Source: Salinisphaera orenii subsp. halophila YIM 95161
GTDB taxonomy: Bacteria; Pseudomonadota; Gammaproteobacteria; Nevskiales; Salinisphaeraceae
Reading direction: 5' to 3'
DNA: 64,000 nt
Assembly: GCF_003732545.1 (NCBI RefSeq)
Contig: NZ_AYKF01000143.1
Coordinates: 43,439 to 107,438, forward strand
In this document: piece after piece, positions 49,906-58,783 of the stretch
How the letters are laid out: each line of letters opens with the position of its first letter
Position numbering within the stretch: position 1 is the first letter of the stretch
Program-made: the position numbers and the translations under genes
The notes under the pieces: model-generated
The model's input: the letters and a program-made list of their open reading frames with translations, nothing else
What the model was told of the DNA's origin: nothing
Databases searched by the model: none

Positions 49906-51390
49906 ATGCTCACGGCCACCATTCTGATCCCGCTGCTGGGCGCGCTCGCGTTCAGTTTCTTACGCCTGAATGAACCGGCGTACCGCTGGCTCGCCTGCGG
50001 CGTAGGCAGTGCGCCGTTGCTCCTGCTCGTGGCAGTCTGGCTCGGCTTCGATACCAGCGCGGGCGCACCCGCGTTTCAGTACGTTGTCGACTACCCCTGG
50101 ATCCCGGCGCTCGGCATCGGCTGGCGTATGGGTGTCGACGGCATCGCGCTGGTAATAGCCACAATGAGCGCCGTGTTGTTCGTCGCAGCCATCGCCTGGC
50201 CCGCCGAAACGCGGGGGCGGGCACGCGAATACTACGCGTGGTTTCTGTTTCTCGAAGCGGTATCGCTCGGGGTGTTCCTGACCCTGGATCTGGCGCTGTT
50301 CTATGTCTTCTTCGACCTGAGCCTGGTCGGTCTGTTCTTCCTGATCGGGCGTTGGGGCCACGGCGATGCCGAGCGCGCCGCGATCAAGTTCTTCGTCTAT
50401 ACCTTTGCCGGCTCGTTAGCCATTCTGCTGGCGATCATCGGCCTCGTGCTGGCGACCGACCCGCTGACCTTCGACATGCGTACGCTGATCGCCGAGCAGC
50501 CACTCGCAGGCATGGACCTGCGCGCGACGCTGGTGCTGGTGGGCTTCGTCGTCGGCTTCGGCATCAAGACGCCGTTCGTACCCCTGCATACCTGGCTGCC
50601 GCCAGCGCACGTGAATGCGCCCGGCCCGGCGTCGGCCGTGCTCGCGGGCGTGCTGCTCAAGATGGGCACCTATGGTCTCATTCGCATCCCCTATTCGATG
50701 CTCAGCGAGACCTTCGCACGCTATGCTTTCGTGCTGGCCGTTCTGGCGGTCATCTCGATCCTGTGGGGTGCGCTGGTCTCGATGGCGCAGCGCAATCTCA
50801 AACGCCGCATTGCCTATACGTCAGTGAATCATATGGGCTATGTGCTGCTGGGTATCGCCGCGGCCGCGACCATAGGCGGCGAGCAGGCCGCGCGGCAGAT
50901 GGCGTTGACCGGCGCCACCGTGGAAATGGTCGCGCACGGGCTGATCACCGGCGCGCTGTTCTTAATCTGCGGCGCCTTTTGGCAGCGCACCGGCGACTAC
51001 GACCTCGAGCACTACGGCGGGCTGAGCCAGGTCGCGCCGAACCTCACGCGTTTCACGGTTCTCGCGTCGTTCGCGAGCCTGGGTTTGCCAGGGCTCGCCG
51101 GTTTCGTTGCCGAGCTGCAGATATTCGTCGGTGCTTTCAGCGTCTATCCGTGGTTGGCCGCCATCGCGCTTCTGGGGATTCTGATTACCGCCGCGCTCTT
51201 CCTGCAGATGCTGCAGCAGCTGTTCTTCGGTGAGCTGCCTGCCGACCGCCAGGGTTTCGGGGATCTCGCGCGCGTCGAAATCGGTACCCTCGCCATACTC
51301 GCACTGCTAATCGTGGTGATCGGCATATATCCGAATTGGCTGCTGACACCGATCAACAGTGCAACCGCCTTTTTGACGGCCGGGTTCTAG
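49906..51390 (+). CDS. NuoM-like antiporter subunit, TM5 Glu changed to Asp
   Basis: The protein has 494 residues with about 14 helices. The Lys of TM7 is kept (GFGIKTPFVPLHTWLPPAHV) as is the broken-helix segment VLLKMGTYGLIRI. At the position of the essential TM5 glutamate (E144 of E. coli NuoM) there is Asp137, in LALFYVFFDLSLVGLFFLIG. The start at 49906 is 1 base after the NuoL stop. Confidence 0.87.
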   Translation: MLTATILIPLLGALAFSFLRLNEPAYRWLACGVGSAPLLLLVAVWLGFDTSAGAPAFQYVVDYPWIPALGIGWRMGVDGIALVIATMSAVLFVAAIAWPAETRGRAREYYAWFLFLEAVSLGVFLTLDLALFYVFFDLSLVGLFFLIGRWGHGDAERAAIKFFVYTFAGSLAILLAIIGLVLATDPLTFDMRTLIAEQPLAGMDLRATLVLVGFVVGFGIKTPFVPLHTWLPPAHVNAPGPASAVLAGVLLKMGTYGLIRIPYSMLSETFARYAFVLAVLAVISILWGALVSMAQRNLKRRIAYTSVNHMGYVLLGIAAAATIGGEQAARQMALTGATVEMVAHGLITGALFLICGAFWQRTGDYDLEHYGGLSQVAPNLTRFTVLASFASLGLPGLAGFVAELQIFVGAFSVYPWLAAIALLGILITAALFLQMLQQLFFGELPADRQGFGDLARVEIGTLAILALLIVVIGIYPNWLLTPINSATAFLTAGF

Positions 51391-51391
51391 G

Positions 51392-52798
51392 ATGCCGGTC
51401 GGCGACGTTCTCCCCGAACTCAGCGTTCTGGTCAGCGCTGTCGTGCTGCTACTGGCGGCAAGCTTTATGCGCGAGCGCGATCAGTGGTTGGCTGCCCCGG
51501 GCGCGCTCATCGGTCTGACCGTGGCAGCCGCGTTCTGTCTCGCCCAACTGGGCGAGGCCCCAAGAATCACATTTTCGGGAGTCTGGGCCCTCGACGGCGC
51601 CAGCATCTGGGCGCGCCTGATCATCCTGGCCACGGCTGCCTTGAGCGTTCTGCTGACGCCCGAATGGCTGCGCACCGACCGGCGCCACGGCGAATACTAT
51701 GCGATCTTCTTGTTGGCCACACTCGGGGCCATGCTGCTTGCCGGCGCGGCAGACCTGATGCAGCTGATCATGGCCGTCCTGCTGTCCTCGGTGACGGGCT
51801 ATACGCTGGCCGCCTACCACCGTAACTGGCCGCTCTCGGTCGAAGCCGGCATGAAGTATTTCCTGGTCGGCGCGCTGGCTAACACTCTGCTCGTGCTCGG
51901 TGTGACGTTGATGTTCGGGCTGTTTGCCACCACGGACTACGGCGAGTTGGCCACCCGCACGAACGACAGTCCGCAATGGATGACGCACGTCGCCTTCAGC
52001 CTTGTCGTTGTGGGTGTCGCGTTCAAGCTCGCTGCCGTGCCGGCCCATACTTGGATGCCGGACGTCGCCGAGGGCGCCCCGCCGCCCGCGGCCGCCTTTC
52101 TCACTATTGCACCCAAGGTCGGCGCGGCCATCGCGCTGGCCCGCTTCGTCGATCTGTTCCCGCAGGAAGACATCGCCTGGCGCGCCGTGGTTGCCACGAT
52201 CGCGGTCGCGACCATGACCATCGGCAACCTGAGCGCGCTTGGCCAGAACGACGTGCGGCGCATGCTCGGCTGGTCCTCGGTCTCGCAATCCGGCTACGCA
52301 CTGATGGCGGTCGCCGTGCTGGGTCTCGACCCCTATGCCCTGCCGGCGCTGCTATTCTTTCTCGCGAGCTATGCCGTCGCGAACCTCGCAGCATTTGGTG
52401 TCGTGACGCAGCTACGCGGGCGCACGAATCTGACCGACTATCGCGGCCTCGCCACCGCCCATCCGCTGCTCGCGGCCGCATTGATCCTGAGTTTTCTCTC
52501 GCTGGTGGGTATTCCGCCGCTTGCCGGTTTCGTCGGCAAGCTGGCGCTGTTCGTCACCACGATTGAATCCGGCTATGCCTGGCTGGCGGTGGTGGCGCTG
52601 GTCAATACCGTCGTTTCGCTGGTTTACTACTTGCACGTGCTTGCACCCGTATATTTCGCCGAGCCGGCACGGCCCATGCACACACTCGGCTACTGGGCGG
52701 CAGTCTCTGTCTTCTTATGTGCGTCGTTTACCCTCGCTCTGGGCGGCTTGGCAGATCCGCTCTGGCGGATGCTGTCACAAGCCACTCTTCTTCCCTAA
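51392..52798 (+). CDS. NuoN-like antiporter subunit, TM5 Glu missing
   Basis: The protein has 468 residues with about 14 helices. Lysines are kept (EAGMKYFLVGA; FKLAAVPAHTWMPDVAEGAP, followed by APKVGAAIALARF). The TM5 glutamate found in most NuoN proteins (E133 of E. coli, in ALELQSL) is replaced: DLMQLIMAVLLSSVTGYTLA has Leu130 at that place. The start is 1 base after the NuoM stop, and this is the last gene of the complex I-like operon. Nothing resembling NuoC, E, F, G or I follows. Confidence 0.87.
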   Translation: MPVGDVLPELSVLVSAVVLLLAASFMRERDQWLAAPGALIGLTVAAAFCLAQLGEAPRITFSGVWALDGASIWARLIILATAALSVLLTPEWLRTDRRHGEYYAIFLLATLGAMLLAGAADLMQLIMAVLLSSVTGYTLAAYHRNWPLSVEAGMKYFLVGALANTLLVLGVTLMFGLFATTDYGELATRTNDSPQWMTHVAFSLVVVGVAFKLAAVPAHTWMPDVAEGAPPPAAAFLTIAPKVGAAIALARFVDLFPQEDIAWRAVVATIAVATMTIGNLSALGQNDVRRMLGWSSVSQSGYALMAVAVLGLDPYALPALLFFLASYAVANLAAFGVVTQLRGRTNLTDYRGLATAHPLLAAALILSFLSLVGIPPLAGFVGKLALFVTTIESGYAWLAVVALVNTVVSLVYYLHVLAPVYFAEPARPMHTLGYWAAVSVFLCASFTLALGGLADPLWRMLSQATLLP

Positions 52799-52930
52799 GC
52801 CGCTACTGAAATAGCGCTGGGTTTGCGCGCCAAGCTTGGCCAGTCAGCAATAGCGCCTCGACCTCGCCTGCTTTCTGAGCAAATGCGCCACTGGCTCGAT
52901 CCAGCCCAGTCAAATGCTGAGACTGGACCG

Positions 52931-54169
52931 CTAGGCCGGGCCCGGGCGCTCCCCGGCAGCCGCACCCGGTGTCGGCACGCGCATCAGCAGCGCAATGAAC
53001 GCAGCCACCGAACCACCGGCCGCGATCGTCATCACGATCGCCATGGCGAGGGCGTTGCCGCCGAGCACGCCCACGCACCAGCTCGCGAACGCACCGGCGG
53101 TGAACTGGCAGACGCCGAATAGTGCCGACGCCGCCCCGGCCGCATCCGGCGCCTGATCGAGCAGTCCCGCCACCGTGTTCGCACCGGCCACGCCCACGGT
53201 CGACAGCAGGAAGAACAGCGGCACTGCCACCCCCCAGAAACCACCCAGTCCGGTAACCGAGGCCACCAGCAGCACCAGCGAGCAGACGAGAGTGTTGCAG
53301 ACGGCCACGCCGAGCAGCCGCCGATAGCCGAAGTGCATCACCAGCCGACCGTTGGCGAAGGTGCCCATGAGCATGGCCAGCACGTTGGCACCGAAATAGA
53401 AACCGAACTGCGACTGGGGAATGCCGAACTGCTCGATGTAGACGAACGAGCTGCCCGCCACGTACGAAAACAGCGCCCCGAACATGAGGCTGCCGCAGAC
53501 CAGAAACAGGGCGATGGGCCCGCGCCGGACCAGCGCCAGATAGCCAACGTACTGGGCGAACAGGCTGCGATCGCGCACGCGTCGCGCGGGCGGGTGCGAC
53601 TCGCGCAGCAGCAGGCGCAGCGCGATCAGACACATCGCCGCATAGACGCAGAGCAGCGCGAAGATGCCGCGCCAGGAGGCCACCGCCAGCACCACGCCAC
53701 CGACGAGTGGTGCGACCAGCGGCGCGGTCGCCATGACCATGACCACGAACGACATCACGCTGGCGGCCTGCGCGCCCTCGAAGCGGTCGCGCACGATCGC
53801 GCGGGCCATGACCGGCGCGGCCGCGGCGCCGAAACCCGCGGCCAGACGCGCGGCGAGCAGCACCGGCATCGACACCGCCAGCGCACAGACGAGGCTGGCC
53901 GCCAGATACAGACAGATGCCGAAATAGAGCACCGGCAGGCGACCGTAGCGATCCGCGATCGGGCCGTAGGTGAGCTGGCCCAGCGCCAGCCCGACGAAGA
54001 ACAGGCTCAGGCTGTACTGCACGTGGGCGGCCGATACCGAAAACGCATCGGCCAGATCCGGCATCGCCGGCAGATACATGTCGATCGACAGCGGCGCGAT
54101 GGCCGTCAGCATGCCGAGCACGCCGACGAAGATCGCGTGCGCGACGGGGCTTTGCTCACGCGTGACCAT
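52931..54169 (-). CDS. MFS exporter of the Bcr/CflA family
   Basis: The protein has 412 residues with 12 membrane segments. The N-terminal PLSIDMYLPAMPDLADAF and GQLTYGPIADRYGRLPVLYFG (motif A) are typical of Bcr/CflA drug exporters. It is co-directional with and 60 bp downstream of mdcH, so it may be read from the mdc operon, but a link to malonate is not evident. The 132-bp stretch before 52931, next to the complex I-like operon, has no clear gene. Confidence 0.87.
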   Translation of the reverse strand: MVTREQSPVAHAIFVGVLGMLTAIAPLSIDMYLPAMPDLADAFSVSAAHVQYSLSLFFVGLALGQLTYGPIADRYGRLPVLYFGICLYLAASLVCALAVSMPVLLAARLAAGFGAAAAPVMARAIVRDRFEGAQAASVMSFVVMVMATAPLVAPLVGGVVLAVASWRGIFALLCVYAAMCLIALRLLLRESHPPARRVRDRSLFAQYVGYLALVRRGPIALFLVCGSLMFGALFSYVAGSSFVYIEQFGIPQSQFGFYFGANVLAMLMGTFANGRLVMHFGYRRLLGVAVCNTLVCSLVLLVASVTGLGGFWGVAVPLFFLLSTVGVAGANTVAGLLDQAPDAAGAASALFGVCQFTAGAFASWCVGVLGGNALAMAIVMTIAAGGSVAAFIALLMRVPTPGAAAGERPGPA

Positions 54170-54229
54170 GCGGTCGGACTCCTGGCTGGCGGGTCGCGGC
54201 GGCCGGAAGGCAGCCGCCGGGCGGGCGCT

Positions 54230-55168
54230 TCAGCGGTCGTCGCGAACCGCGGCGCGCGCAATCAGAGCGGCGGCATTATGCCAGCCCGCATCGACCACGG
54301 CCACGGCCTCGCCGGGCGGCGCCACATCCGGATGCAGGCCCGTGAGCACCCGCGCCGGGGGCATCTCCACGGCCAGCGCGAAACCCGACTCCGCGGCAAT
54401 GCGCGCGCTCGCGGCCCAGTAGACGGGCCGCGCCATGTTGTGAACCAAGTCGTCGCGTACCGCCGCCGCGCGCCACAGGCGACGGCGCGCGTTGGCACTG
54501 AAATAGGCACACCGCGGCGTCCGGAACGTCACCCCCGCCGCGACCTCGGCCAGCGTCTCGGCGGGTGCGGCCAGCAGCTCGCAGTGCGACGGCACCGCCA
54601 TGTCCAGCCGCACGACCCGCGAGGCGCCGGCCGCGAGGGCGCGCTCCCGGATGTGTGCGAGCGCGTCGTCGCGGCCGGCCACGGCGATCTGCCGGTCGCT
54701 GTTGATATTGCCGACATACACGATCCAACCCTCGGCGCGGGCGGCCTCGACCAGCGCCCGCACCGGCGCCTCTTCGAGTCCGATGACCGCGGCCATGCCG
54801 TGGCCCTCGGGAAAGGCATCACGCATCAGCGCGCCGCGCCGCGCCACCAGTCGCAGCGCGTCGGCGAAATCGAGCGCATCGGCGACGACCGCCGCCGGCC
54901 AGGCGCCGATCGACAGCCCCATCACCGCTGACGGCTCGGCGCCGCGCGCGGCGAGCTCCCGCGCCGCCGCGACGCCGACCACCGTCAAGGCGACCTGGAC
55001 CGTCTCGGTGTCGGCCAGCGCCGCGGCCGTATCCAGCTCGGCCGTATCGCGATCGAGCACGTCGGCGGCCTCGGCCAGCGTGGCCTGCACCGCCGCGCTG
55101 TCGGGCAGATCGGCGAGCATGCCGGGGCGCTGGGCGCCCTGCCCCGCGAAGGTGAACAGCGCCGTCAT
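54230..55168 (-). CDS. mdcH: Malonate decarboxylase, malonyl-CoA:ACP transferase subunit
   Basis: The protein has 312 residues with the FabD-like fold: FTFAGQGAQRPGML near the N-terminus, the active Ser in VMGLSIGAWPAA, and His in VPSHCELL. MdcH loads malonyl onto the acyl carrier protein to prime the decarboxylase. The frame stays open upstream (to 55507) but that part overlaps mdcG; ATG 55168 overlaps the mdcG stop by 4 bases. Confidence 0.9.
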   Translation of the reverse strand: MTALFTFAGQGAQRPGMLADLPDSAAVQATLAEAADVLDRDTAELDTAAALADTETVQVALTVVGVAAARELAARGAEPSAVMGLSIGAWPAAVVADALDFADALRLVARRGALMRDAFPEGHGMAAVIGLEEAPVRALVEAARAEGWIVYVGNINSDRQIAVAGRDDALAHIRERALAAGASRVVRLDMAVPSHCELLAAPAETLAEVAAGVTFRTPRCAYFSANARRRLWRAAAVRDDLVHNMARPVYWAASARIAAESGFALAVEMPPARVLTGLHPDVAPPGEAVAVVDAGWHNAAALIARAAVRDDR

Positions 55169-55860
55169 CCGCTCGGAGACTCGGCCACGGATGACGGGCG
55201 ACGATCCGCGTCTGCGGACCCCGACTCGGACCACGGATCGGCACACAGAAACGGCCCGGCGTCGCTCTTGACCAGCACCCGCTTGGCCGCTCCCGCCCAA
55301 TCGGCCAGCGCCACCCCGCCGGCGGGCGTCTCGATCTGGGCATCGCAGGGCGCGGACAATGCCTCCAGCGCTCGGGCCAGGCGCCGGGCCTCGGCGCGCG
55401 GCACCCGTTCGGGCGCGCGGATGAGTACGTCGAGATCGGAGTCGGCGTGGCAGACCGGCTCGCCGGTGGCCAGTTCGAAGCCGACCGCGCCGGTCACACC
55501 CCAGCACCAGCCGCCGGCATTGAGCAGACAGGCGGCACCCGCCGCGGCGCCGATCGCGGCCACCGCCGCCGCGCGCGGGTGCTCGATCCAGGCGCCGTCG
55601 GCCGCCAACGACTCGGGGGTGCGCAGCGCCTGCCAGCGGCCGGGCTCGAGACGCGCGGCCTCGCGCTGGCCGCGGTGCGCGCCGCGCACCCCCACCGGCA
55701 GCCCGCGGCCGGCGTCGCGGCGCGCGCGCCGGACCACCACCGGCTGACCGGCGGCCACGCGGGCCAGAGCCCAGGGCGCGATGTGTTCACCCAGCGCGTC
55801 CGGTTCGATCCAGACGAGATCGTGCGGCCGCGGCACGGCCGTGTGGCGGCTGTAATCCAC
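55165..55860 (-). CDS. mdcG: Malonate decarboxylase holo-ACP synthase
   Basis: The protein has 231 residues. The nucleotidyltransferase motif is DSDLDVLIRAPE; the N-terminal HDLVWIEPDAL is typical of MdcG. It transfers the phosphoribosyl-dephospho-CoA prosthetic group to MdcC. GTG 55860 (MDYSRHTAV) with AGGA upstream gives the usual N-terminus; GTG 55899 is an alternative that would overlap mdcE by 13 bases. Confidence 0.88.
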   Translation of the reverse strand: MDYSRHTAVPRPHDLVWIEPDALGEHIAPWALARVAAGQPVVVRRARRDAGRGLPVGVRGAHRGQREAARLEPGRWQALRTPESLAADGAWIEHPRAAAVAAIGAAAGAACLLNAGGWCWGVTGAVGFELATGEPVCHADSDLDVLIRAPERVPRAEARRLARALEALSAPCDAQIETPAGGVALADWAGAAKRVLVKSDAGPFLCADPWSESGSADADRRPSSVAESPSG

Positions 55861-55886
55861 CGTCGGCGTCGTCCTAGCTCGTGCGG

Positions 55887-56693
55887 TCAGGACTGCCACT
55901 GTGCACGCAGACGCCGGCGCACGGCCAGCGATGCCGCCCGCCCTTCGCCGAGACGCGCGCCCAGATCCCGGCTGTCGCCGATGTCCCTACAGGCCTCGGT
56001 CAGCGCATCGCGCACCGCAGCCACATCGGGGCCGGCGGGCGAATCCGCATCGGCGACCGACAGCAGCCGGTGCAGCAGCCCCAGCCGCTGGAAACTGCGG
56101 ATGTCGTAGGCCATCGGCGTGATCGTGCGCGCGAGCGCCTCCACACCCTCGACCGTGCGCTGGGTGATGCGGGCCGCGGCCTGCTTGCCCATGGCGTGTA
56201 CTTCGACCGCGGCATCGTCCAGGGCGATCAGCCGATTGGCCTGATAGCCGTGCGCGAGAAAAGCGCCCGACATGGCCTTGCCCACGATCAGCCCGATCAC
56301 CGGGTGCTCCGCCCGCCGGGCCGCGGCATAGGCGTCGGCGGCCGCCGCCAGCGCCTGGTGGATGCCGAAGGCCTCCTCCGTGCGTCCGTAGGCCTGGCTG
56401 GGCACGTCGATCACGGCCACGATCGGCCGTCGCGGCCCGTCAACATCGGCCGTCATCGTTTCACGTACGGCGCGCGCCAGCGCCCAGCCCTCGACCAGGC
56501 CCACTTCGCCGCCGCGGGCCCGAGGGAAGTCGCTGGCCGGATCGGGCACGACCGCGATGTAGCGCGTCGGGGTGCCGTCGAGTTCGCCGTCGACCACGCG
56601 CACGCTGTCGGGATAGCCGGGCAGCGCCGGGCCCTCGTCGGTGAGCGCAGCCAGCCAGCGGCCGCCGCGGCTGGAGGGGGTCGTCGCGGTCAT
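55887..56693 (-). CDS. mdcE: Malonate decarboxylase gamma subunit
   Basis: The protein has 268 residues with the carboxyltransferase (crotonase-like) fold. PIVAVIDVPSQAYGRTEEAFG and VGKAMSGAFLAHGYQANRLIAL are characteristic of MdcE, which together with MdcD decarboxylates malonyl-S-ACP. The start overlaps the mdcD stop by 4 bases (ATGA). Confidence 0.9.
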   Translation of the reverse strand: MTATTPSSRGGRWLAALTDEGPALPGYPDSVRVVDGELDGTPTRYIAVVPDPASDFPRARGGEVGLVEGWALARAVRETMTADVDGPRRPIVAVIDVPSQAYGRTEEAFGIHQALAAAADAYAAARRAEHPVIGLIVGKAMSGAFLAHGYQANRLIALDDAAVEVHAMGKQAAARITQRTVEGVEALARTITPMAYDIRSFQRLGLLHRLLSVADADSPAGPDVAAVRDALTEACRDIGDSRDLGARLGEGRAASLAVRRRLRAQWQS

Positions 56694-57553
56694 GAATCGC
56701 TCCCGTCATCCGTGGGTGTCTGGAAGGCATCGCGGACCCACTCCGCCTCGGCGCGCCGGTCGCCGTCGATTCGCGCCAGGCGGGCCAGCGCGGCGTCGAC
56801 GTCCGCGACGCGGGCCGGATCTTCGGGACCGGCTGCGACCGCAGCCGCGACTTCGGCGGCGATCGCCTGTGCGTCGTCGGCGCAGAGCGTGTCCACCAGG
56901 CCGGTGGCCCGCCGCTGCTCGCCGCCGGTCAGGCTCCAGATCATGGGGCGATCGCGTGAATCGAACTCGTCCACGCCGGCCTCCTGTTCGATGACCTGCG
57001 GCCCGTTCAGGCCCAGCCGGGCCTCGCGGGTCGCGATCAGCTGCGAACACAGCCCCGCCGCGATGGACATGCCGCCGAAGCAGCCCACCGGCCCTGCGAC
57101 CACCCCGACCACCGGCACGTGGGCGCGCAGCGCGGCGATCGCGGCATGGATCTCGGCGATGGCGGCCAGACCGCAGTTGGCCTCCTGCAGGCGCACCCCG
57201 CCGGTCTCCAGCAGCAGCACCGGCACGACCGGCCGGCCGGCCTCGGCGTCCTCCAGCGCCAGCTCCAGGGCGCCGGCGATCTTGGCGCCGCCGACCTCGC
57301 CGATGGCGCCGCCCTGAAAGGCCGGTTCCACCGCGCAGCACACGACCGCCGTGCCGGCAATCGCGCCCCGGGCGATCACGACCCCGTCGTCGGCCTGGGT
57401 GACGATGTCCTGCTCGGCGAGCCAGGGCGAGCGCAGGCGTTCGAACGGATCCAGCAGCTCGCGCATCGTGCCGGCATCCAGCAGTCCGGCGACGCGTTCG
57501 CGGGCGCCGCGCTCGACGAAGCTCTCGCGGGCGATCAGTGTCGCGGTGTCCAT
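56690..57553 (-). CDS. mdcD: Malonate decarboxylase beta subunit
   Basis: The protein has 287 residues. The segments ESFVERGARERVAGLLDAGT, DDGVVIARGAIAGTAVV, and VLLLETGGVRLQEANCGLAA and GGMSIAAGLCSQLIAT are those of the AccD-like MdcD subunit. It overlaps mdcC by 1 base and mdcE by 4. Confidence 0.9.
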   Translation of the reverse strand: MDTATLIARESFVERGARERVAGLLDAGTMRELLDPFERLRSPWLAEQDIVTQADDGVVIARGAIAGTAVVCCAVEPAFQGGAIGEVGGAKIAGALELALEDAEAGRPVVPVLLLETGGVRLQEANCGLAAIAEIHAAIAALRAHVPVVGVVAGPVGCFGGMSIAAGLCSQLIATREARLGLNGPQVIEQEAGVDEFDSRDRPMIWSLTGGEQRRATGLVDTLCADDAQAIAAEVAAAVAAGPEDPARVADVDAALARLARIDGDRRAEAEWVRDAFQTPTDDGSDS

Positions 57554-57867
57554 CAGTGCGCTCCCGTGTCGGCGCCGGCGGCCTGTTCCATCGCCTGGGC
57601 GATACGCAGCCGCACGACCGCGGGCGTGGCGCCGAAGTCGTTGATCTCGAGGGCGACCGCCGGCTGGGCCGCGTCCGCGAAGATGCGATCCACGACCGCC
57701 GTCCAGATCTCGTTCACGCCGTCGACCGAGGTGTTTATCTCGACCGTCGAGCGGCCGTCGGCCCCCGGCTCGAGCAGCACTTCGAGATCGCCGGAACCGA
57801 CCACCCCGGCCAGCGCTCGCCGGGCCGCGGGCGCGCCGGCGGGATAGTCAAGCGACAGTGTTTGCAT
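57553..57867 (-). CDS. mdcC: Malonate decarboxylase acyl carrier protein (delta subunit)
   Basis: The protein has 104 residues. The prosthetic-group Ser lies in VEINTSVDGVNEIW, and the C-terminal FGATPAVVRLRIAQAME is typical of MdcC. It carries the 2'-(5''-triphosphoribosyl)-3'-dephospho-CoA arm. GGAGACACACC precedes ATG 57867; it overlaps mdcB by 20 bases. Confidence 0.9.
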   Translation of the reverse strand: MQTLSLDYPAGAPAARRALAGVVGSGDLEVLLEPGADGRSTVEINTSVDGVNEIWTAVVDRIFADAAQPAVALEINDFGATPAVVRLRIAQAMEQAAGADTGAH

Positions 57868-58783
57868 GGTGTGTCTCCTTCGCTGCGGCCGCGCCCGGCG
57901 CGGCGTGCCCACCCCAGGCGGCGCAGGCCGCGGTTTCGAGTGCATCGACGAACAGCGCCGCGGCCAGCAGATCGGCACTGCCGCCGGGCGAGGCGTTGAG
58001 CGACAGCAATAGCCCATCCAGGCGCGCGAGCGCCCGCCCGCCGGCGACGCTGCCGACGCCGCCGGCATCGAGCACGGCCGCCGCGCCGGCCTGGACCCGC
58101 CGCAGGCCCGCCGGTCCGGCGCGGCTGAGTACACAGGTGTCCTCGAGCGTGGCCATCACCGCAAGCAATGCATTCAAGCGGGCCACCCGTTCGCCCGCGC
58201 CGGCCGCGCGCGCGTCGCGCAAGGTCGGCAGCGCGGCATCGAGCACCGCGGGAAAACCGCGCTCGGCCTCGCCGCGCGCGCCGGGCACACCGAAGGCGCG
58301 CACCACGCGCTGGCCGTTGGATTCGCGGGCCGGCGACACCGCCGGATCGTCGATGGCGGCCAACGTGGCGACCCGGGCCAGCAAGGAGCGGCCCTGCCAG
58401 CGCCCCGGCTCGGCGGCCGCCGCGGCCACCAGCAGCCCCAGACACCAGATCGCGCCGCGGTGCGTGTTGACACCGCCGGTGGCCAGCATCATGCGGGCCT
58501 CGCTCTCGCGGCCGAGCACGCCCAGCTCGGCGCGCAGCCGCGCCGGTTCACGCTCTACCGCGGCGGCCGCCGCCATGTCGTGAAAGCCGGTGGTCAGCGC
58601 CGCGGCGGAGGCGTGCATCAGCGCATGACTCATGTCGCGGTGGGCGCCGGCGTCGCGGGCATCGACCAGACCCGGCTTGGGGGTCAGATCGACCTCCGCG
58701 CGCAGCGCGTCGGTCGCCGTGCGCGCGAGCATCGCCGCCAGCGTCTCCGCCCGGATCGGGACGGTTCGTTCAGGCGCGGCCAT
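57848..58783 (-). CDS. mdcB: Triphosphoribosyl-dephospho-CoA synthase
   Basis: The protein has 311 residues. Family motifs: DLTPKPGLVDARDAGAHRDM, TGGVNTHRGAIWCLGLL and ATLEDTCVLSRAG, with SLNASPGGSADLLAA near the end. It makes the prosthetic-group precursor used by MdcG. The frame runs on upstream inside mdcA, but ATG 58783, overlapping the mdcA stop by 1 base (TGATG), gives the normal length. Confidence 0.9.
   Translation of the reverse strand: MAAPERTVPIRAETLAAMLARTATDALRAEVDLTPKPGLVDARDAGAHRDMSHALMHASAAALTTGFHDMAAAAAVEREPARLRAELGVLGRESEARMMLATGGVNTHRGAIWCLGLLVAAAAAEPGRWQGRSLLARVATLAAIDDPAVSPARESNGQRVVRAFGVPGARGEAERGFPAVLDAALPTLRDARAAGAGERVARLNALLAVMATLEDTCVLSRAGPAGLRRVQAGAAAVLDAGGVGSVAGGRALARLDGLLLSLNASPGGSADLLAAALFVDALETAACAAWGGHAAPGAAAAKETHHANTVA

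Noticed and set aside
52803..52925. Possible C-terminal coding remnant on the minus strand between NuoN and the MFS gene
   Set aside because: The sequence reads plausibly (ending ANPALFQ) but also reads in other frames, and I recognise no family; not enough to call.
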